Shown piece after piece: positions 16,820 through 25,799 of a stretch of DNA of 61,469 nt. Position numbers and translations under genes: made by a program. Within the stretch, counting starts at the first letter, position 1, and every line of letters begins with the position of its first letter. Where the stretch lies: contig JAMPAF010000009.1 in assembly GCA_023667345.1 (NCBI GenBank), positions 1-61,469 of the forward strand, given 5' to 3'. The notes under the pieces were generated by a model. The model was not told where the DNA came from. It was given only the letters and a program-made list of their open reading frames with translations, and did not search any database. Origin of the DNA: Clostridiales bacterium (GTDB lineage Bacteria; Bacillota; Clostridia; Christensenellales; Borkfalkiaceae).

Positions 16820-16910
16820 TTTTTATATACGAAAAAATTTTTTATTTTCCTTTATTTTTCGGTAAATTTGTTGAAAAATTTTTCAGCGGCAGTTCAATTT
16901 ATCCGAATTC

Positions 16911-17636
16911 TCACTTACCAAACCCGCCGCCAACCGACAGCACCTCGCCGGTTATATATGAATTTTCCGCCAAAAATACGCACGCCTTTGCCACGTCCTC
17001 GCCCGTACCCAAACGCCCGATGGGAATTTGGTTTATCAGCTCTTCCATCTCCACCTCGGAAAGGTGAGCGTTCATTTCGGTATCAATGACACCGGGGGAT
17101 ACGCAGTTTACGCGCACGAACGAGGGTGCGAGCTCCTTTGCAAGCGCCTTTGTAAAGGCGATGACCGCGCCCTTTGAAGCCGAATACGCGACCTCGCAGC
17201 TTGCCCCGACTTCGCCCCAGATTGAGGCGATATTGATAATACAGCCGCCGCCCGAAAATATCATGTTCTCCGCCACCTCGCGGCTGCAAAGGAAGGTGCC
17301 GCGCGTATTCACGCCGAAAACCTCCTCCCAGTCATACAGCGTGGTGTCCTGCACGACCTGCACCTTTGAAATGCCCGCGTTGTTGACCAAAACGTCCACC
17401 TTGCCGTAGATGCGGAACACCTCTTTAAACATATCCTTAACCTGCTCTTCGTCGGATACGTCGGCGCGCATAAGCACGGGGCAAAAACCCTGCATATTGA
17501 ACTCGGACTGGGTGGCAAGAGCCGCCTCCTCGTCGTGGCAGTAGTTTAAAATGACCTCGTAGCCCTGTTGCAGAAATTCCTGCGCGACAGCCTTGCCTAT
17601 GCCCTTTGTGCCGCCCGTTATAAGTACGGTTTTCAT
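16911..17636 (-). CDS. Short-chain dehydrogenase/reductase, FabG/YmfI-like
   Basis: A 241-residue SDR. The cofactor-binding TGGTKGIGKAVA (about 7-18), VLVNNAGIS (about 82-90) and the YSASKGA catalytic Tyr-x-x-x-Lys (about 151-157) are all intact. It overlaps aroK by 4 nt and so is the last gene of the shikimate operon. The sequence resembles FabG-type ketoreductases and the elongation factor P 5-aminopentanone reductase YmfI; the choice between them is open. Confidence 0.85.
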   Translation of the reverse strand: MKTVLITGGTKGIGKAVAQEFLQQGYEVILNYCHDEEAALATQSEFNMQGFCPVLMRADVSDEEQVKDMFKEVFRIYGKVDVLVNNAGISKVQVVQDTTLYDWEEVFGVNTRGTFLCSREVAENMIFSGGGCIINIASIWGEVGASCEVAYSASKGAVIAFTKALAKELAPSFVRVNCVSPGVIDTEMNAHLSEVEMEELINQIPIGRLGTGEDVAKACVFLAENSYITGEVLSVGGGFGK

Positions 17637-18127
17637 AAATTTTTATCCCTTATAATCTGTGCGATTTGCTCGCAGGTTTTGTCGTCGGTATCAATCACAA
17701 AGTCGGCAACGCCCTCGTATATTCGGGCGCGAGCCGACAGAACGGAATTTACCCTCTCTTCGAGCCCGCCCCGCAAAAGCGGACGGGTGGTATCGCCTTT
17801 CAGCCTGTTTATAATGGTTTCCGCCCGCGCGCGAAGGTAAAAAATCTTGCCGCCCGCCTTTAAGTTTTTGACGTTTTCGTCCCTTAATACGCACCCGCCG
17901 CCGAGAGAAATTACCGCGCTTTCATATTTTTGCGCAACTTCCCTAACAATCTGCGCCTCGATATCGCGGAAATATTCCTCGCCGTAGCTTTCGAAAATGC
18001 CGTTGATATCGCCGTAACGCTCAACTATCAAAGCGTCGGTATCGACGCAAGGGAAGCCGAGCTTTTCAAGCTCCTTTGCAACCGAGGTCTTGCCGCAGCC
18101 CATCATTCCGCACAGAACTATATTCAC
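17633..18127 (-). CDS. aroK: Shikimate kinase
   Basis: Phosphorylates shikimate at O3 using ATP. GMMGCGKTSVAKEL is the Walker A loop at the N-terminus, DTDALIVERYG contains the conserved shikimate-binding Asp, and ISLGGGCVL is the glycine-rich substrate loop. The 164-residue length is normal. Overlaps aroQ and the SDR gene by 4 nt each. Confidence 0.94.
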   Translation of the reverse strand: MNIVLCGMMGCGKTSVAKELEKLGFPCVDTDALIVERYGDINGIFESYGEEYFRDIEAQIVREVAQKYESAVISLGGGCVLRDENVKNLKAGGKIFYLRARAETIINRLKGDTTRPLLRGGLEERVNSVLSARARIYEGVADFVIDTDDKTCEQIAQIIRDKNL

Positions 18128-18534
18128 AGTTTAAAGCTCTCCGCCGCCAAAATGTAGCTGTTTTTGCCGAAGCCGCAGATTACGCCCTTGCACACTTCGG
18201 ATATAACCGACTTGTGCCTGAACTCCTCGCGCGCGTGCACGTTGGACATATGCACCTCGATAACGGGAATTTTGACCGAGGCTATCGCGTCGCGGATTGC
18301 GTAGCTGTAATGGGTGAACGCGCCCGCGTTTAAAATTATCGCGTCGGCGTCCGCCTTTTGGATAGCCGTGCATATCTCGCCCTCTATGTTGCTCTGGAAA
18401 AACTCGCACGTGTCGCCTTTGAAGTGCGCGGCAATCTGCGCGTTTATCCCGTCGAGAGTTTCCTCTCCGTACACGCCCTTTTCGCGCACGCCCGTCATAT
18501 TGAGGTTTACGCCGTTTACAAACAGAAATTTCAT
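18124..18534 (-). CDS. aroQ: 3-dehydroquinate dehydratase, type II
   Basis: Dehydrates 3-dehydroquinate to 3-dehydroshikimate. A 136-residue protein beginning MKFLFVNGVNLN. The catalytic Tyr region is GVYGEETLDGI, and the FFQSNIEGE and ILNAGAFTHYS blocks are characteristic. The start at 18534 is chosen because it overlaps the aroE stop as ATGA and the N-terminus matches the family. The frame is open farther upstream, but that part lies inside aroE. Confidence 0.95.
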   Translation of the reverse strand: MKFLFVNGVNLNMTGVREKGVYGEETLDGINAQIAAHFKGDTCEFFQSNIEGEICTAIQKADADAIILNAGAFTHYSYAIRDAIASVKIPVIEVHMSNVHAREEFRHKSVISEVCKGVICGFGKNSYILAAESFKL

Positions 18535-19334
18535 TTTACTATTTCCTTTAAATATTTTTCGAAGAGTTTTGCGGCAAGCTCGGGCGACGGCGTTAAACCG
18601 AAATAGTAGCAGTCGGAATAGTACGCCTGATAAAAGAGCATCGCCCTGCCGTTTATTATCTTTTTGCCCAAGTCCTCGGCTATGCGCAGAAATTCGCTCT
18701 TTTGCGGCTCGTAAATCAAATCGCACGCAACCTCGCACCCGCTTAAAATTTCTGCCGTCACGGGGGATATGCCTTCCGTTTTGTGCATGCCCACGCCCGT
18801 TGCGTTGATTATAAGCTTGCGCGGCTTTGAGATAACCTCGCCGACCGCCTTTACGCCCAAAAATTCTTCCTCGACGGCACGCGCGTTCGAGGCGTTTTTA
18901 TCGTAAATCTCCACGTACGCGCCCGCGTCCGCAAGCTTTTTAGCAACGCTTCTGCCCGCGCCGCCCGCGCCGAGCAGAAGAACCTTTTCGCCCTTTACCG
19001 TAACAGCGTTGCTTTCGAGCATCTGCATAAATCCGAGCCCGTCGGTGTTGTAGCCCGCAAGCGATTTGGTTACTACCGTGTTTACCGCGCCGAACGCAAG
19101 CGCGTCGCCCTTAACCTCTTTGAGGAAGGGAATTATCGACAGCTTATAAGGTATAGTAACGTTTAAGCCGTCGTACTCCTTTAAAAGCGCGCCGACCCCC
19201 GTTTCGAACTCCGCCTCGGGCACCGAAATTTTTTCGTACGAGATATCAAACCCGAGCTCGCCCGCGATAAATTTATGAATCTGCGGGCTTGTGGATTTGG
19301 ATACGTCCTTGCCTATAACCGCCAACTTTAACAT
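18531..19334 (-). CDS. aroE: Shikimate dehydrogenase
   Basis: Reduces 3-dehydroshikimate with NADPH. The substrate-binding motif SKSTSPQIHK is near the N-terminus, NVTIPYK holds the catalytic Lys, and LLGAGGAGRSVAKKLAD is the Rossmann loop (about 126-142). The 267-residue length is usual. It overlaps aroB by 7 nt and aroQ by 4 nt. Confidence 0.95.
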   Translation of the reverse strand: MLKLAVIGKDVSKSTSPQIHKFIAGELGFDISYEKISVPEAEFETGVGALLKEYDGLNVTIPYKLSIIPFLKEVKGDALAFGAVNTVVTKSLAGYNTDGLGFMQMLESNAVTVKGEKVLLLGAGGAGRSVAKKLADAGAYVEIYDKNASNARAVEEEFLGVKAVGEVISKPRKLIINATGVGMHKTEGISPVTAEILSGCEVACDLIYEPQKSEFLRIAEDLGKKIINGRAMLFYQAYYSDCYYFGLTPSPELAAKLFEKYLKEIVK

Positions 19335-20392
19335 TTTTCACCTCGCAATTTTGCCGCGCACCCGCCTATTAAACGCACGTACTCGTCAAGCGGAAGCTTA
19401 ATCTCCGCGCTCTTGCCCTCGCTTTCGGGAACGATTACGGAAACCGTCGACTGCTCGTCGTTCTTCTTATCGAACTTAGCCGTCTTTGCGGCTTGCTCCG
19501 CGTCCGTATACGCGGGAATATTTTTAATAACCCTCTTGATAAGCGCGCGCAGACTGTCGGCGTACCCGCTATTGCAAATTCCCTTTATTTGCGCTATATA
19601 CAGCTCGTAATACATTCCGATAAGCACGAACTCGCCGTGCGATTTGCGCTTGTAGTAAAGCTCGAACGCGTGCCCCGTCGTGTGCCCCAAATTCAGAGTT
19701 TTGCGCGCGCCGCTTATATCCTTTTCGTCCTCTTCGACAACTTTCGCCTTGTGGCGTATGCAGTCGGCGGTGACCTTTTCGAGGAAATTAAGGTCGTAAA
19801 ATTTGTGCGGATTTTGCGATAGGGTGCCATATATGCCGCAATCAATGGCTGAATACTTGATAATTTCGCCCAGCCCGCAGTTGAGCTCGCGCACGGGCAA
19901 AGTCTTTAAAAACAGCGGGTCGACAATAACTTCCGCGGGCTGATAAAACGCGCCCAACACGTTTTTTACGGCGCGGTAATCTATCGCCGTCTTGCCCCCC
20001 ACCGAGCTGTCCACCTGCGCAAGAAGCGTCGTGGGTATCTGCACGATTTTAATTCCGCGCATATACATACTCGCCGCAAGCCCCGCGATATCGCCGACGA
20101 CGCCGCCGCCGAGAGCTACTACCGTGGTCGAACGGGTCACCCCGCTCTCTATCATTTTGTCGAAAATTTTGAAGAGATTGTTGCGGTTTTTGCTCTTTTC
20201 GCCCGCTGGCAAAACGTAGGCGGGAATATCGCCGAACGTACTGTCAATCAGACCTTTATAGAGCCCGTAAACATTGCTGTCGGTTATTAAAAAGAGCTTG
20301 CCGCCAATCTTTGGCGCGTAAGTTTCAAACGCCCCCGCGCCGCAGTGAATTACGCTTTTTTGCGACTGCGCGTTTAAATTTATATCCTGCAT
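19328..20392 (-). CDS. aroB: 3-dehydroquinate synthase
   Basis: Converts DAHP to 3-dehydroquinate using NAD and a divalent metal. The glycine-rich VVALGGGVVGDIAGLAAS (about 92-109) and metal-site histidines in LNLGHTTGHAFE are present. The 354-residue length is typical. It starts 3 bp after the aroC stop. Confidence 0.95.
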   Translation of the reverse strand: MQDINLNAQSQKSVIHCGAGAFETYAPKIGGKLFLITDSNVYGLYKGLIDSTFGDIPAYVLPAGEKSKNRNNLFKIFDKMIESGVTRSTTVVALGGGVVGDIAGLAASMYMRGIKIVQIPTTLLAQVDSSVGGKTAIDYRAVKNVLGAFYQPAEVIVDPLFLKTLPVRELNCGLGEIIKYSAIDCGIYGTLSQNPHKFYDLNFLEKVTADCIRHKAKVVEEDEKDISGARKTLNLGHTTGHAFELYYKRKSHGEFVLIGMYYELYIAQIKGICNSGYADSLRALIKRVIKNIPAYTDAEQAAKTAKFDKKNDEQSTVSVIVPESEGKSAEIKLPLDEYVRLIGGCAAKLRGEKC

Positions 20393-20395
20393 ATA

Positions 20396-21526
20396 TCAAG
20401 GCAGAAGCGCGTAACGCTCCTTTACCTCCTTTAAATTATCGCCGCCCAGCCTTTGGGATACGACGTCTGCAAGCGCCGTGCAAACTACGCTTTCGAGAAT
20501 AATTTCGCACGCGCAGATTGCGGCAACGTCGCTCCTCTCGCTCGCCGCTACCCTTGCCTCGCACGTGGCGGTATCGACCGTTTTAAGCCCGCGCATAAGC
20601 GTGGGTATGGGCTTCATTGCGGCGCGAAGGACAATCTCTTCGCCGTTGGACATTCCGCCCTCTATGCCGCCCGCGTTGTTGGTTGCGCGGACGTACTTGC
20701 CGCCGTCCTTCAATATTTCGTCGTGAACCTTGCTCCCCGCTCTGTCGGCGGCGGCAAAGCCCATTCCTACCTCGACGCCCTTTATCGCCTGCACGCTCAT
20801 CACCGCGCCGCATAATATCGCGTCAAGCTTTTGCGCGTAGGTCATGCAACTGCCGAAGCCGCTCTTTAATCCCTTTACGCGCACCTCAACCACGCCGCCC
20901 GCGGTGTCGCCCTCGGCTTTCAGCCTGTCCAAAAGCTCCATAGCCCTTTTCTGCACCTCGCTATCGAGCATAAACAGCGGTTGATTTTTCGCGCCGTCGA
21001 GCATATTGAAAGGGTAATATTTTTCGTCGGCGACGCCGCACACACTCTTAACATAGCCGCTCACCTCTACGCCGAGTTCCCGCAAATACTGCCTTGCAAC
21101 AGTGCCGCCCGCAACCCGCACAGCCGTCTCCCTCGCGCTTGCCCGCTCTAAAATATTGCGGGCGTCCGTCTGGTCGTACTTAATCATACCGCTCAAATCG
21201 GCGTGCCCCGGGCGCACCCTCGTCAACCTCTTCTGCGTGACGTCCGCACCCTCCGCCGCCATATACGGCTGCCAGTTTGCATAGTCGTTGTTTTTGACAA
21301 TAAACGCGAGCGGGCTTGCGAGAGTGAGCTTATCCCTCACCCCCGAAAGAATTTCGACCTTGTCGGCTTCTATCTTCTGTCTGCCGCCTCTGCCGTAGCC
21401 GCTCTGCCTTAAAGCGAGATATCTGTTTATTTCGTCGATATCGACGGGCAGATTAGAGGGCAAGCCCTCGATTATGCCTACGAGCGCCTTGCCGTGCGAT
21501 TCGCCCGCGGTTGTTAATTTTATCAT
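20396..21526 (-). CDS. aroC: Chorismate synthase
   Basis: Forms chorismate from EPSP using reduced FMN. The N-terminal LTTAGESHGKALVGIIEG is the family signature, and later GGIEGGMSNGEEI and RSDVAAICACEI are conserved blocks. AAGGAG lies well placed before the ATG, and this is the first gene of the aroC-aroB-aroE-aroQ-aroK operon. The pathway genes aroA (EPSP synthase) and DAHP synthase are not in this window. Confidence 0.96.
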   Translation of the reverse strand: MIKLTTAGESHGKALVGIIEGLPSNLPVDIDEINRYLALRQSGYGRGGRQKIEADKVEILSGVRDKLTLASPLAFIVKNNDYANWQPYMAAEGADVTQKRLTRVRPGHADLSGMIKYDQTDARNILERASARETAVRVAGGTVARQYLRELGVEVSGYVKSVCGVADEKYYPFNMLDGAKNQPLFMLDSEVQKRAMELLDRLKAEGDTAGGVVEVRVKGLKSGFGSCMTYAQKLDAILCGAVMSVQAIKGVEVGMGFAAADRAGSKVHDEILKDGGKYVRATNNAGGIEGGMSNGEEIVLRAAMKPIPTLMRGLKTVDTATCEARVAASERSDVAAICACEIILESVVCTALADVVSQRLGGDNLKEVKERYALLP

Positions 21527-21545
21527 TTTTCCCGCTCCTTAAAAT

Positions 21546-22580
21546 TCAGCTTATTTTATAAGTACAGTCGCTTACCGTAATTACGATATCGCCGTTATAC
21601 ATCGTGTAAAGCGGCTGACAGTAATTGCATATGTCCGACAGCGCCGTATTCGAGGGATAGTCTGCATAGCTCTTGCCCACGCTTATTATTACCTGCTCGG
21701 GCGTCGTTAAGTCGTACCAGGGCGCGTAGGTGTTGTCGCTTCCGCCGTGCGCGGGCGCGGTTAAAATATTCCGCCCGTTTAAGTTTACCGACTTGCCGTC
21801 CAAAGCGCAGAAGGGCAGCCCCTCCGCGACGCTGTGTTTATACTCTTCCACTATCCTTTTGAGCCCGTCCGACCTTATATCCGAGGCGAACGTAAACGAT
21901 ATGCCCTGATATTCCAGCCACACGACGGCGGAAGAATTTTCGATATTCGCCCTTGTCGGCAACGAGTTAAGCAGCGCATATTCGCTGTCGGGGCTTAGAT
22001 AATTGGTCGGCGACAAAAAGGTGAAAAAATAGCCGTCGTCGCCCTCTGCACCCTCGCCTACGCACGCGTAGGAATACGGCACGTTTTTATTTTTCAGTTC
22101 GGTTATAAACGAGTGATACTCCCCCGTTATCCGCGTGTTCAGGCAATAGGGAATATACGCATAACCTACGTCTTTATACTTTACGATATCGGCAAGCCCG
22201 CCGCAGTGCTCGGCTTTTACCGAGGTGCCGATAAGCCAGTCGATTTTGTCCACTCCGCGCGCGTTTAAATACTTTAAAATATGCAAAGTGTCGGAATATG
22301 CGCCGTCGCCTCCGTCGATGAGCATGTTTTTGCCGTCGGGCAGTTCAATTAATATGCAGTCGCCGAAATCGGCGTCTATGTAGTTGACGCGCATTGCGCC
22401 TTTTTTGTTTTTGCTCGGTTTTACAAGGTAAGCCGTTAAATACTTAACGGGGATAAAAATATCGGTAATCAGCAATGAAATTACAAATAATAATACCAAC
22501 GAAACGGTTATGATTACCGATATGACCGCCCTCGGCAGTTTTTTCTTTTTGCCTTTACGTCTACGCTTTTGGGTATTCAT
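21546..22580 (-). CDS. Membrane-anchored ComEC-like metallo-beta-lactamase-fold protein, degenerate metal site
   Basis: A 344-residue protein. A very basic N-terminus (RRRKGKKKK) precedes one transmembrane helix (about 17-45), then an extracytoplasmic MBL domain resembling the C-terminal part of ComEC: YIDADFGDCILIELPDGKN and MLIDGGDG. The usual HxHxDH metal motif is replaced by TSVKAEHCGG, keeping only the last His. APAHGGSDNTYAP retains a later His. It may bind rather than cut its ligand, or be a divergent nuclease. Confidence 0.7.
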   Translation of the reverse strand: MNTQKRRRKGKKKKLPRAVISVIITVSLVLLFVISLLITDIFIPVKYLTAYLVKPSKNKKGAMRVNYIDADFGDCILIELPDGKNMLIDGGDGAYSDTLHILKYLNARGVDKIDWLIGTSVKAEHCGGLADIVKYKDVGYAYIPYCLNTRITGEYHSFITELKNKNVPYSYACVGEGAEGDDGYFFTFLSPTNYLSPDSEYALLNSLPTRANIENSSAVVWLEYQGISFTFASDIRSDGLKRIVEEYKHSVAEGLPFCALDGKSVNLNGRNILTAPAHGGSDNTYAPWYDLTTPEQVIISVGKSYADYPSNTALSDICNYCQPLYTMYNGDIVITVSDCTYKIS

Positions 22581-22624
22581 TAGTAAATCACATTAGTCAA
22601 ATAAATTAAAATTTTTCAATTTAT

Positions 22625-22654
22625 ATTATACTATATTGCAAAGCCGTTTGTAAA
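22625..22654 (-). promoter_or_regulatory. Promoter of the MBL-fold gene
   Basis: On the minus strand TTTACA (22654-22649) and TATAAT (22630-22625) are separated by 18 bp, upstream of the ATG at 22580. Confidence 0.5.
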
Positions 22655-22727
22655 ATAAAAACTGTAAAATAACACTTATGTGTATATAATTTTTAAATTT
22701 TACAAGGCAGAATATTAAAAACAGCGG

Positions 22728-23831
22728 TTAAAAATTTGTCCTGTTTAAAATCGTCTTGACTCTATTTAAAATATCTTCACATTTTCGCGTTGAAAGTTTC
22801 ATAATTTTTGCAACTTCCAACAGGTCTTTTTCGGCTGGATTGCCTACGCCGTTTACCGTCATTTCGTGCTCGAATTTCTCTTTTGTCTGCGTTATATCGT
22901 AGAACGGCGATAGCTTATATCCCCCATTATCTTCGTCATACAGAAATGCAAAGTTTTTGCCGTGGTCGTCTTTGTTGCCATACAACACGTTAAAACACAT
23001 TCTGCCATACGCTTCGTACAAATCACTTTGGTCAACGCAAATTCTTTGCACAACTTGCAACAAATGAATATAGTCCAAATTAGGTATTCTGTGCGTGGTT
23101 TCCAAAAGCGAAGAGAACGAAATCATATGCACTCTGCCGTAGCTTTTGCGGTCGAAACGTTTTGCGCCGAAATACCCCGAACAGATATAAGAATCAAACA
23201 ACTTGCACTCGTTTACGTTCAAACCGCACTCTTTTGCAAGCAAATTCGCTTTATATTCTTTCACGCCAATATTCTGCGGGTCGTAATGGCAAGGGAATTT
23301 TACTATCCACTCCTCGCCGTCTATTTTTATATGCGCCTTAGGTCTTGCGCCGCCACTCGAACCGCCGAGTTTATATATCGTATCTAAATTTTTATTGTCG
23401 GTTTCGTCGTTTAAAATTTGTTTGACTTCTCTTGCTATCTCGTCCAATTCGATTAAAGTATTGTCGTCCGCTTCCGTTTGGCTCGGTTCATAGGTCAAAC
23501 CGCCTAAGCCTTGCCCGCTGATTAACGATAGTTTGGTGAGCGGCGAAAGCCTATCGGGATTTATTCCTCTCTTTGACAGCATACGGCGAACAAGCAGTTC
23601 GCCCCAACCGTCGGGAAGAGAGTCGGCAAACACGCCGTATAAACCGCCGAAAGTATCTTTCCTGTTGATAAAAATTCTTCTTTCAAGCGGCAATGAAAAC
23701 GGCGAAATGTTGAAACCGCTTTTAAGCCACTCATCGTCGTACTCAAAACCGATTTCGCCGTCAAGGTCGGCAAGATAACCCACGGTTGCGCCGTTATATT
23801 TGACTACAAGTTTTTTTATATCTTTAATCAT
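22728..23831 (-). CDS. hipA: HipA-like serine/threonine kinase toxin
   Basis: A 367-residue HipA-fold kinase. The N-terminal domain (about 1-100) contains NISPFSLPLE and VFADSLPDGWG. GGSSGGARPKA is the Ser-containing regulatory loop, FPC is the start of the kinase core, NKDDHGKNFAF holds the catalytic Asp and Asn, and SPFYDIT holds the metal-binding Asp. All key residues are present, so it is probably active. HipA toxins phosphorylate glutamyl-tRNA synthetase or related targets and induce dormancy. It overlaps the antitoxin gene by 8 nt. Confidence 0.9.
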   Translation of the reverse strand: MIKDIKKLVVKYNGATVGYLADLDGEIGFEYDDEWLKSGFNISPFSLPLERRIFINRKDTFGGLYGVFADSLPDGWGELLVRRMLSKRGINPDRLSPLTKLSLISGQGLGGLTYEPSQTEADDNTLIELDEIAREVKQILNDETDNKNLDTIYKLGGSSGGARPKAHIKIDGEEWIVKFPCHYDPQNIGVKEYKANLLAKECGLNVNECKLFDSYICSGYFGAKRFDRKSYGRVHMISFSSLLETTHRIPNLDYIHLLQVVQRICVDQSDLYEAYGRMCFNVLYGNKDDHGKNFAFLYDEDNGGYKLSPFYDITQTKEKFEHEMTVNGVGNPAEKDLLEVAKIMKLSTRKCEDILNRVKTILNRTNF

Positions 23832-24117
23832 ACTTCATAGACCTTAAGCTTTTTATGGCAGGCATTTTAAAAACCAGATTAAAATCTTCCAAACAATCGA
23901 GCGCGTTTGCGATTTTTAAAAGCGAATTGAAAGAAATTTCGCCTATACTCTCAAACCGCCTTATTGAAGCATAACTTACGCCCGACTTATTTGCCAAATC
24001 TCTTTGCGACAAGCGCATTTTTTTGCGCCTCTGCTTTTCTCTTTCAACAAGCTGTTCGGTTACAGATTGAATAGTTTGAGTTTTAACAAAATCCGCAATA
24101 TCAAATTTATTTTCCAT
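23824..24117 (-). CDS. hipB: HipB-like XRE-family antitoxin
   Basis: A 97-residue DNA-binding antitoxin. The HTH MRLSQRDLANKSGVSYASIR lies at about 34-53. It would neutralise HipA and repress the operon through the inverted repeat that overlaps its promoter. No Shine-Dalgarno is visible, and the predicted transcript start lies only 2-4 nt before the ATG, so the mRNA may be leaderless. Confidence 0.88.
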   Translation of the reverse strand: MENKFDIADFVKTQTIQSVTEQLVEREKQRRKKMRLSQRDLANKSGVSYASIRRFESIGEISFNSLLKIANALDCLEDFNLVFKMPAIKSLRSMKYD

Positions 24118-24126
24118 AGTGCTTTT

Positions 24127-24168
24127 ATTTTAGCATTTTAATTGCAATTTGTCAATAAATTGCTAAAA
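24127..24168 (-). promoter_or_regulatory. hipBA promoter and overlapping operator
   Basis: On the minus strand, -35 TTGACA (24155-24150) and -10 TAAAAT (24132-24127) are spaced by 17 bp. An inverted repeat TTTTAGCA (24128-24135) and TGCTAAAA (24161-24168) brackets the promoter, one arm lying on the -10 box. This is the arrangement expected for HipB autorepression. Confidence 0.65.
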
Positions 24169-24193
24169 TTTTAACTATTTCAATAAGCATTAT

Positions 24194-24261
24194 AGAAAAA
24201 ACCCCGTCGGCTTTACCGATAGGGTTCTCTATACAAAAAGCGGTTTTTATTCAAAACCGCT
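24194..24261 (-). terminator. Tandem terminators after the LRR gene
   Basis: Two hairpins read on the minus strand. AGCGGTTTT (24261-24253) pairs with AAAACCGCT and is followed by TTTTTG. AACCC...CGGTAAAGCCG...GGGTT (24226-24200) is followed by TTTTTTC. They separate the LRR protein gene from hipBA. Confidence 0.65.
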
Positions 24262-24294
24262 GATAGTTTATACATTTAAATAATTTAATTTGCG

Positions 24295-25656
24295 TCAGTT
24301 TGCGCCGCCCGCCTCGTCTTCGTAATAGTTTATCGAAAGCTTTGAAAGTTTGTGGAAAGCCTTGGTGGGCTTAATTTGCTTTTCAAGCTGTTTGGGCGCG
24401 TTGACAAGGTGCAACGAAGTGCAGCCGACGAAAGCCTGCCTTCCGAGAGTTTTAAGCGAGCGGGGCAAGTCGAAAGCGACGAGCGAGCGGCAGTTCATAA
24501 AAGCCACCTCGCAGATGCTCTGCAAGCCTTGCGGGAAGTTGATTTCCCTGAGCTCGTAGCACTCGGCAAACGCCCAGGCGCCAATCTCGGTCAGATTGTC
24601 GGGCAGAGTCACCTTTCTTAAATTTTCGCAGTGGGAAAACACCCCCTCCGCAAGGCGCATAATTCCTTGCGGCACGGTTATCTTTTCAACCGACACGCAG
24701 AAATCGAACGCGCGGCGGCTTATGGTGTGCAACGTTTCGGGGAGGTCGAACTCTTTGACCGAACTGCATGCGCGGAAAGCGTTCGCGCCTATAAACCGCA
24801 GCTCCGCGGGAAGTTTTACCGTTACGAGGTTACTGCAATTTGAAAATGCGCCGTCGTCAATCATTTGCAGGCTGTCGGGCATGACTATCTCGGTAAGCTT
24901 TTCGCACCAACTGAACGCGTTTTTGCCGATGAGCTTTAAGCGCGGCGGCAAAATTACCTTTTCAACGTCGCGGTTGGAAAAGGCGTTTTCGCCTATCCTC
25001 GTGATAAAGTCGGGCACCTGCGTCACCTTGTGCGTGCCGATATATTTTATAACCTCGTCGTCTACAATCAGATAGTCGGAAAGGTTTACGAGCGAGTTGC
25101 GCTGCAAATCGGGGTCGCCTGTGGGGTCGTTGGGAATAATCGCGTCCATGCGCTCTTGCAAGGTGCGCTTGTCGCCGTCGCCCAAATCGGCTTCGGGCTC
25201 GGGCTCAATCGGGAATTCCTCGACTATGGTTATAATCTCTTCCGACTGTACCTCGTCTTTAAACGCCCTTTCGACGTCGTTCACGCCCGAGGCTACGTAC
25301 TCCTCTTCCGAGCCGAACCTGTCGGAATAGTCCTCGTCCTCAGACTGCGCGCCCGCGGACGCGTAAAAGCGGAAATATATGTCGGCGTTCGAGGGAAAAA
25401 CCTTGCCGCCGTTGACCCTTCTGAACAGTCTACCGGGGATTGTGACCTCGACAAGGTTGTCGCAACCGAAAAACGCGCCCTTGCCTATCGAGGCAAGCTT
25501 GACGGGCGTCGTTACTTTTTTGAGCGTTTTACAGCCCGCAAAAGCGTACGGCGCAATGCGCACGACGTTTTTGGGAAGAGTGAGTTCCTCGTCCTCTCCC
25601 CTGTACTTTAAAACGGTACCCGACTGGATATTAAATTCGCCCTTGGTCGTCTTCAT
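24295..25656 (-). CDS. BspA-like leucine-rich repeat protein (LRR_5)
   Basis: About 453 residues with two blocks of roughly 23-residue BspA/TpLRR repeats of the type AFxxCxxLxxVxLPxxLxxIGxxA. One block is short (about 20-95) and one is long (about 200-430). An acidic linker of low complexity joins them. The start at 25656 (MKTTKGEF) is preferred since upstream codons run into a repeat. Unlike most BspA relatives there is no signal peptide or anchor, so it is probably cytoplasmic. Presumed protein-protein interaction; partner unknown. Confidence 0.8.
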   Translation of the reverse strand: MKTTKGEFNIQSGTVLKYRGEDEELTLPKNVVRIAPYAFAGCKTLKKVTTPVKLASIGKGAFFGCDNLVEVTIPGRLFRRVNGGKVFPSNADIYFRFYASAGAQSEDEDYSDRFGSEEEYVASGVNDVERAFKDEVQSEEIITIVEEFPIEPEPEADLGDGDKRTLQERMDAIIPNDPTGDPDLQRNSLVNLSDYLIVDDEVIKYIGTHKVTQVPDFITRIGENAFSNRDVEKVILPPRLKLIGKNAFSWCEKLTEIVMPDSLQMIDDGAFSNCSNLVTVKLPAELRFIGANAFRACSSVKEFDLPETLHTISRRAFDFCVSVEKITVPQGIMRLAEGVFSHCENLRKVTLPDNLTEIGAWAFAECYELREINFPQGLQSICEVAFMNCRSLVAFDLPRSLKTLGRQAFVGCTSLHLVNAPKQLEKQIKPTKAFHKLSKLSINYYEDEAGGAN

Positions 25657-25756
25657 TACGGTTACCCCCGCGCTCTTTTCAATTCGCAATGCGCAATTTA
25701 CAATGCACAATTAAGGTTGATATTTTTTTCATTATATCACCTTAAAGAACAAAAGT

Positions 25757-25790
25757 AAACGGCGCGAGAGAAAAATTTTTCCGCGCCGTA
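25757..25790 (-). terminator. Terminator after the glycyl radical domain gene
   Basis: ACGGCGCG and CGCGCCGT arms with an A/T-rich loop, downstream of the gene ending at 25800. Confidence 0.5.
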
Positions 25791-25799
25791 CAAAAATTA

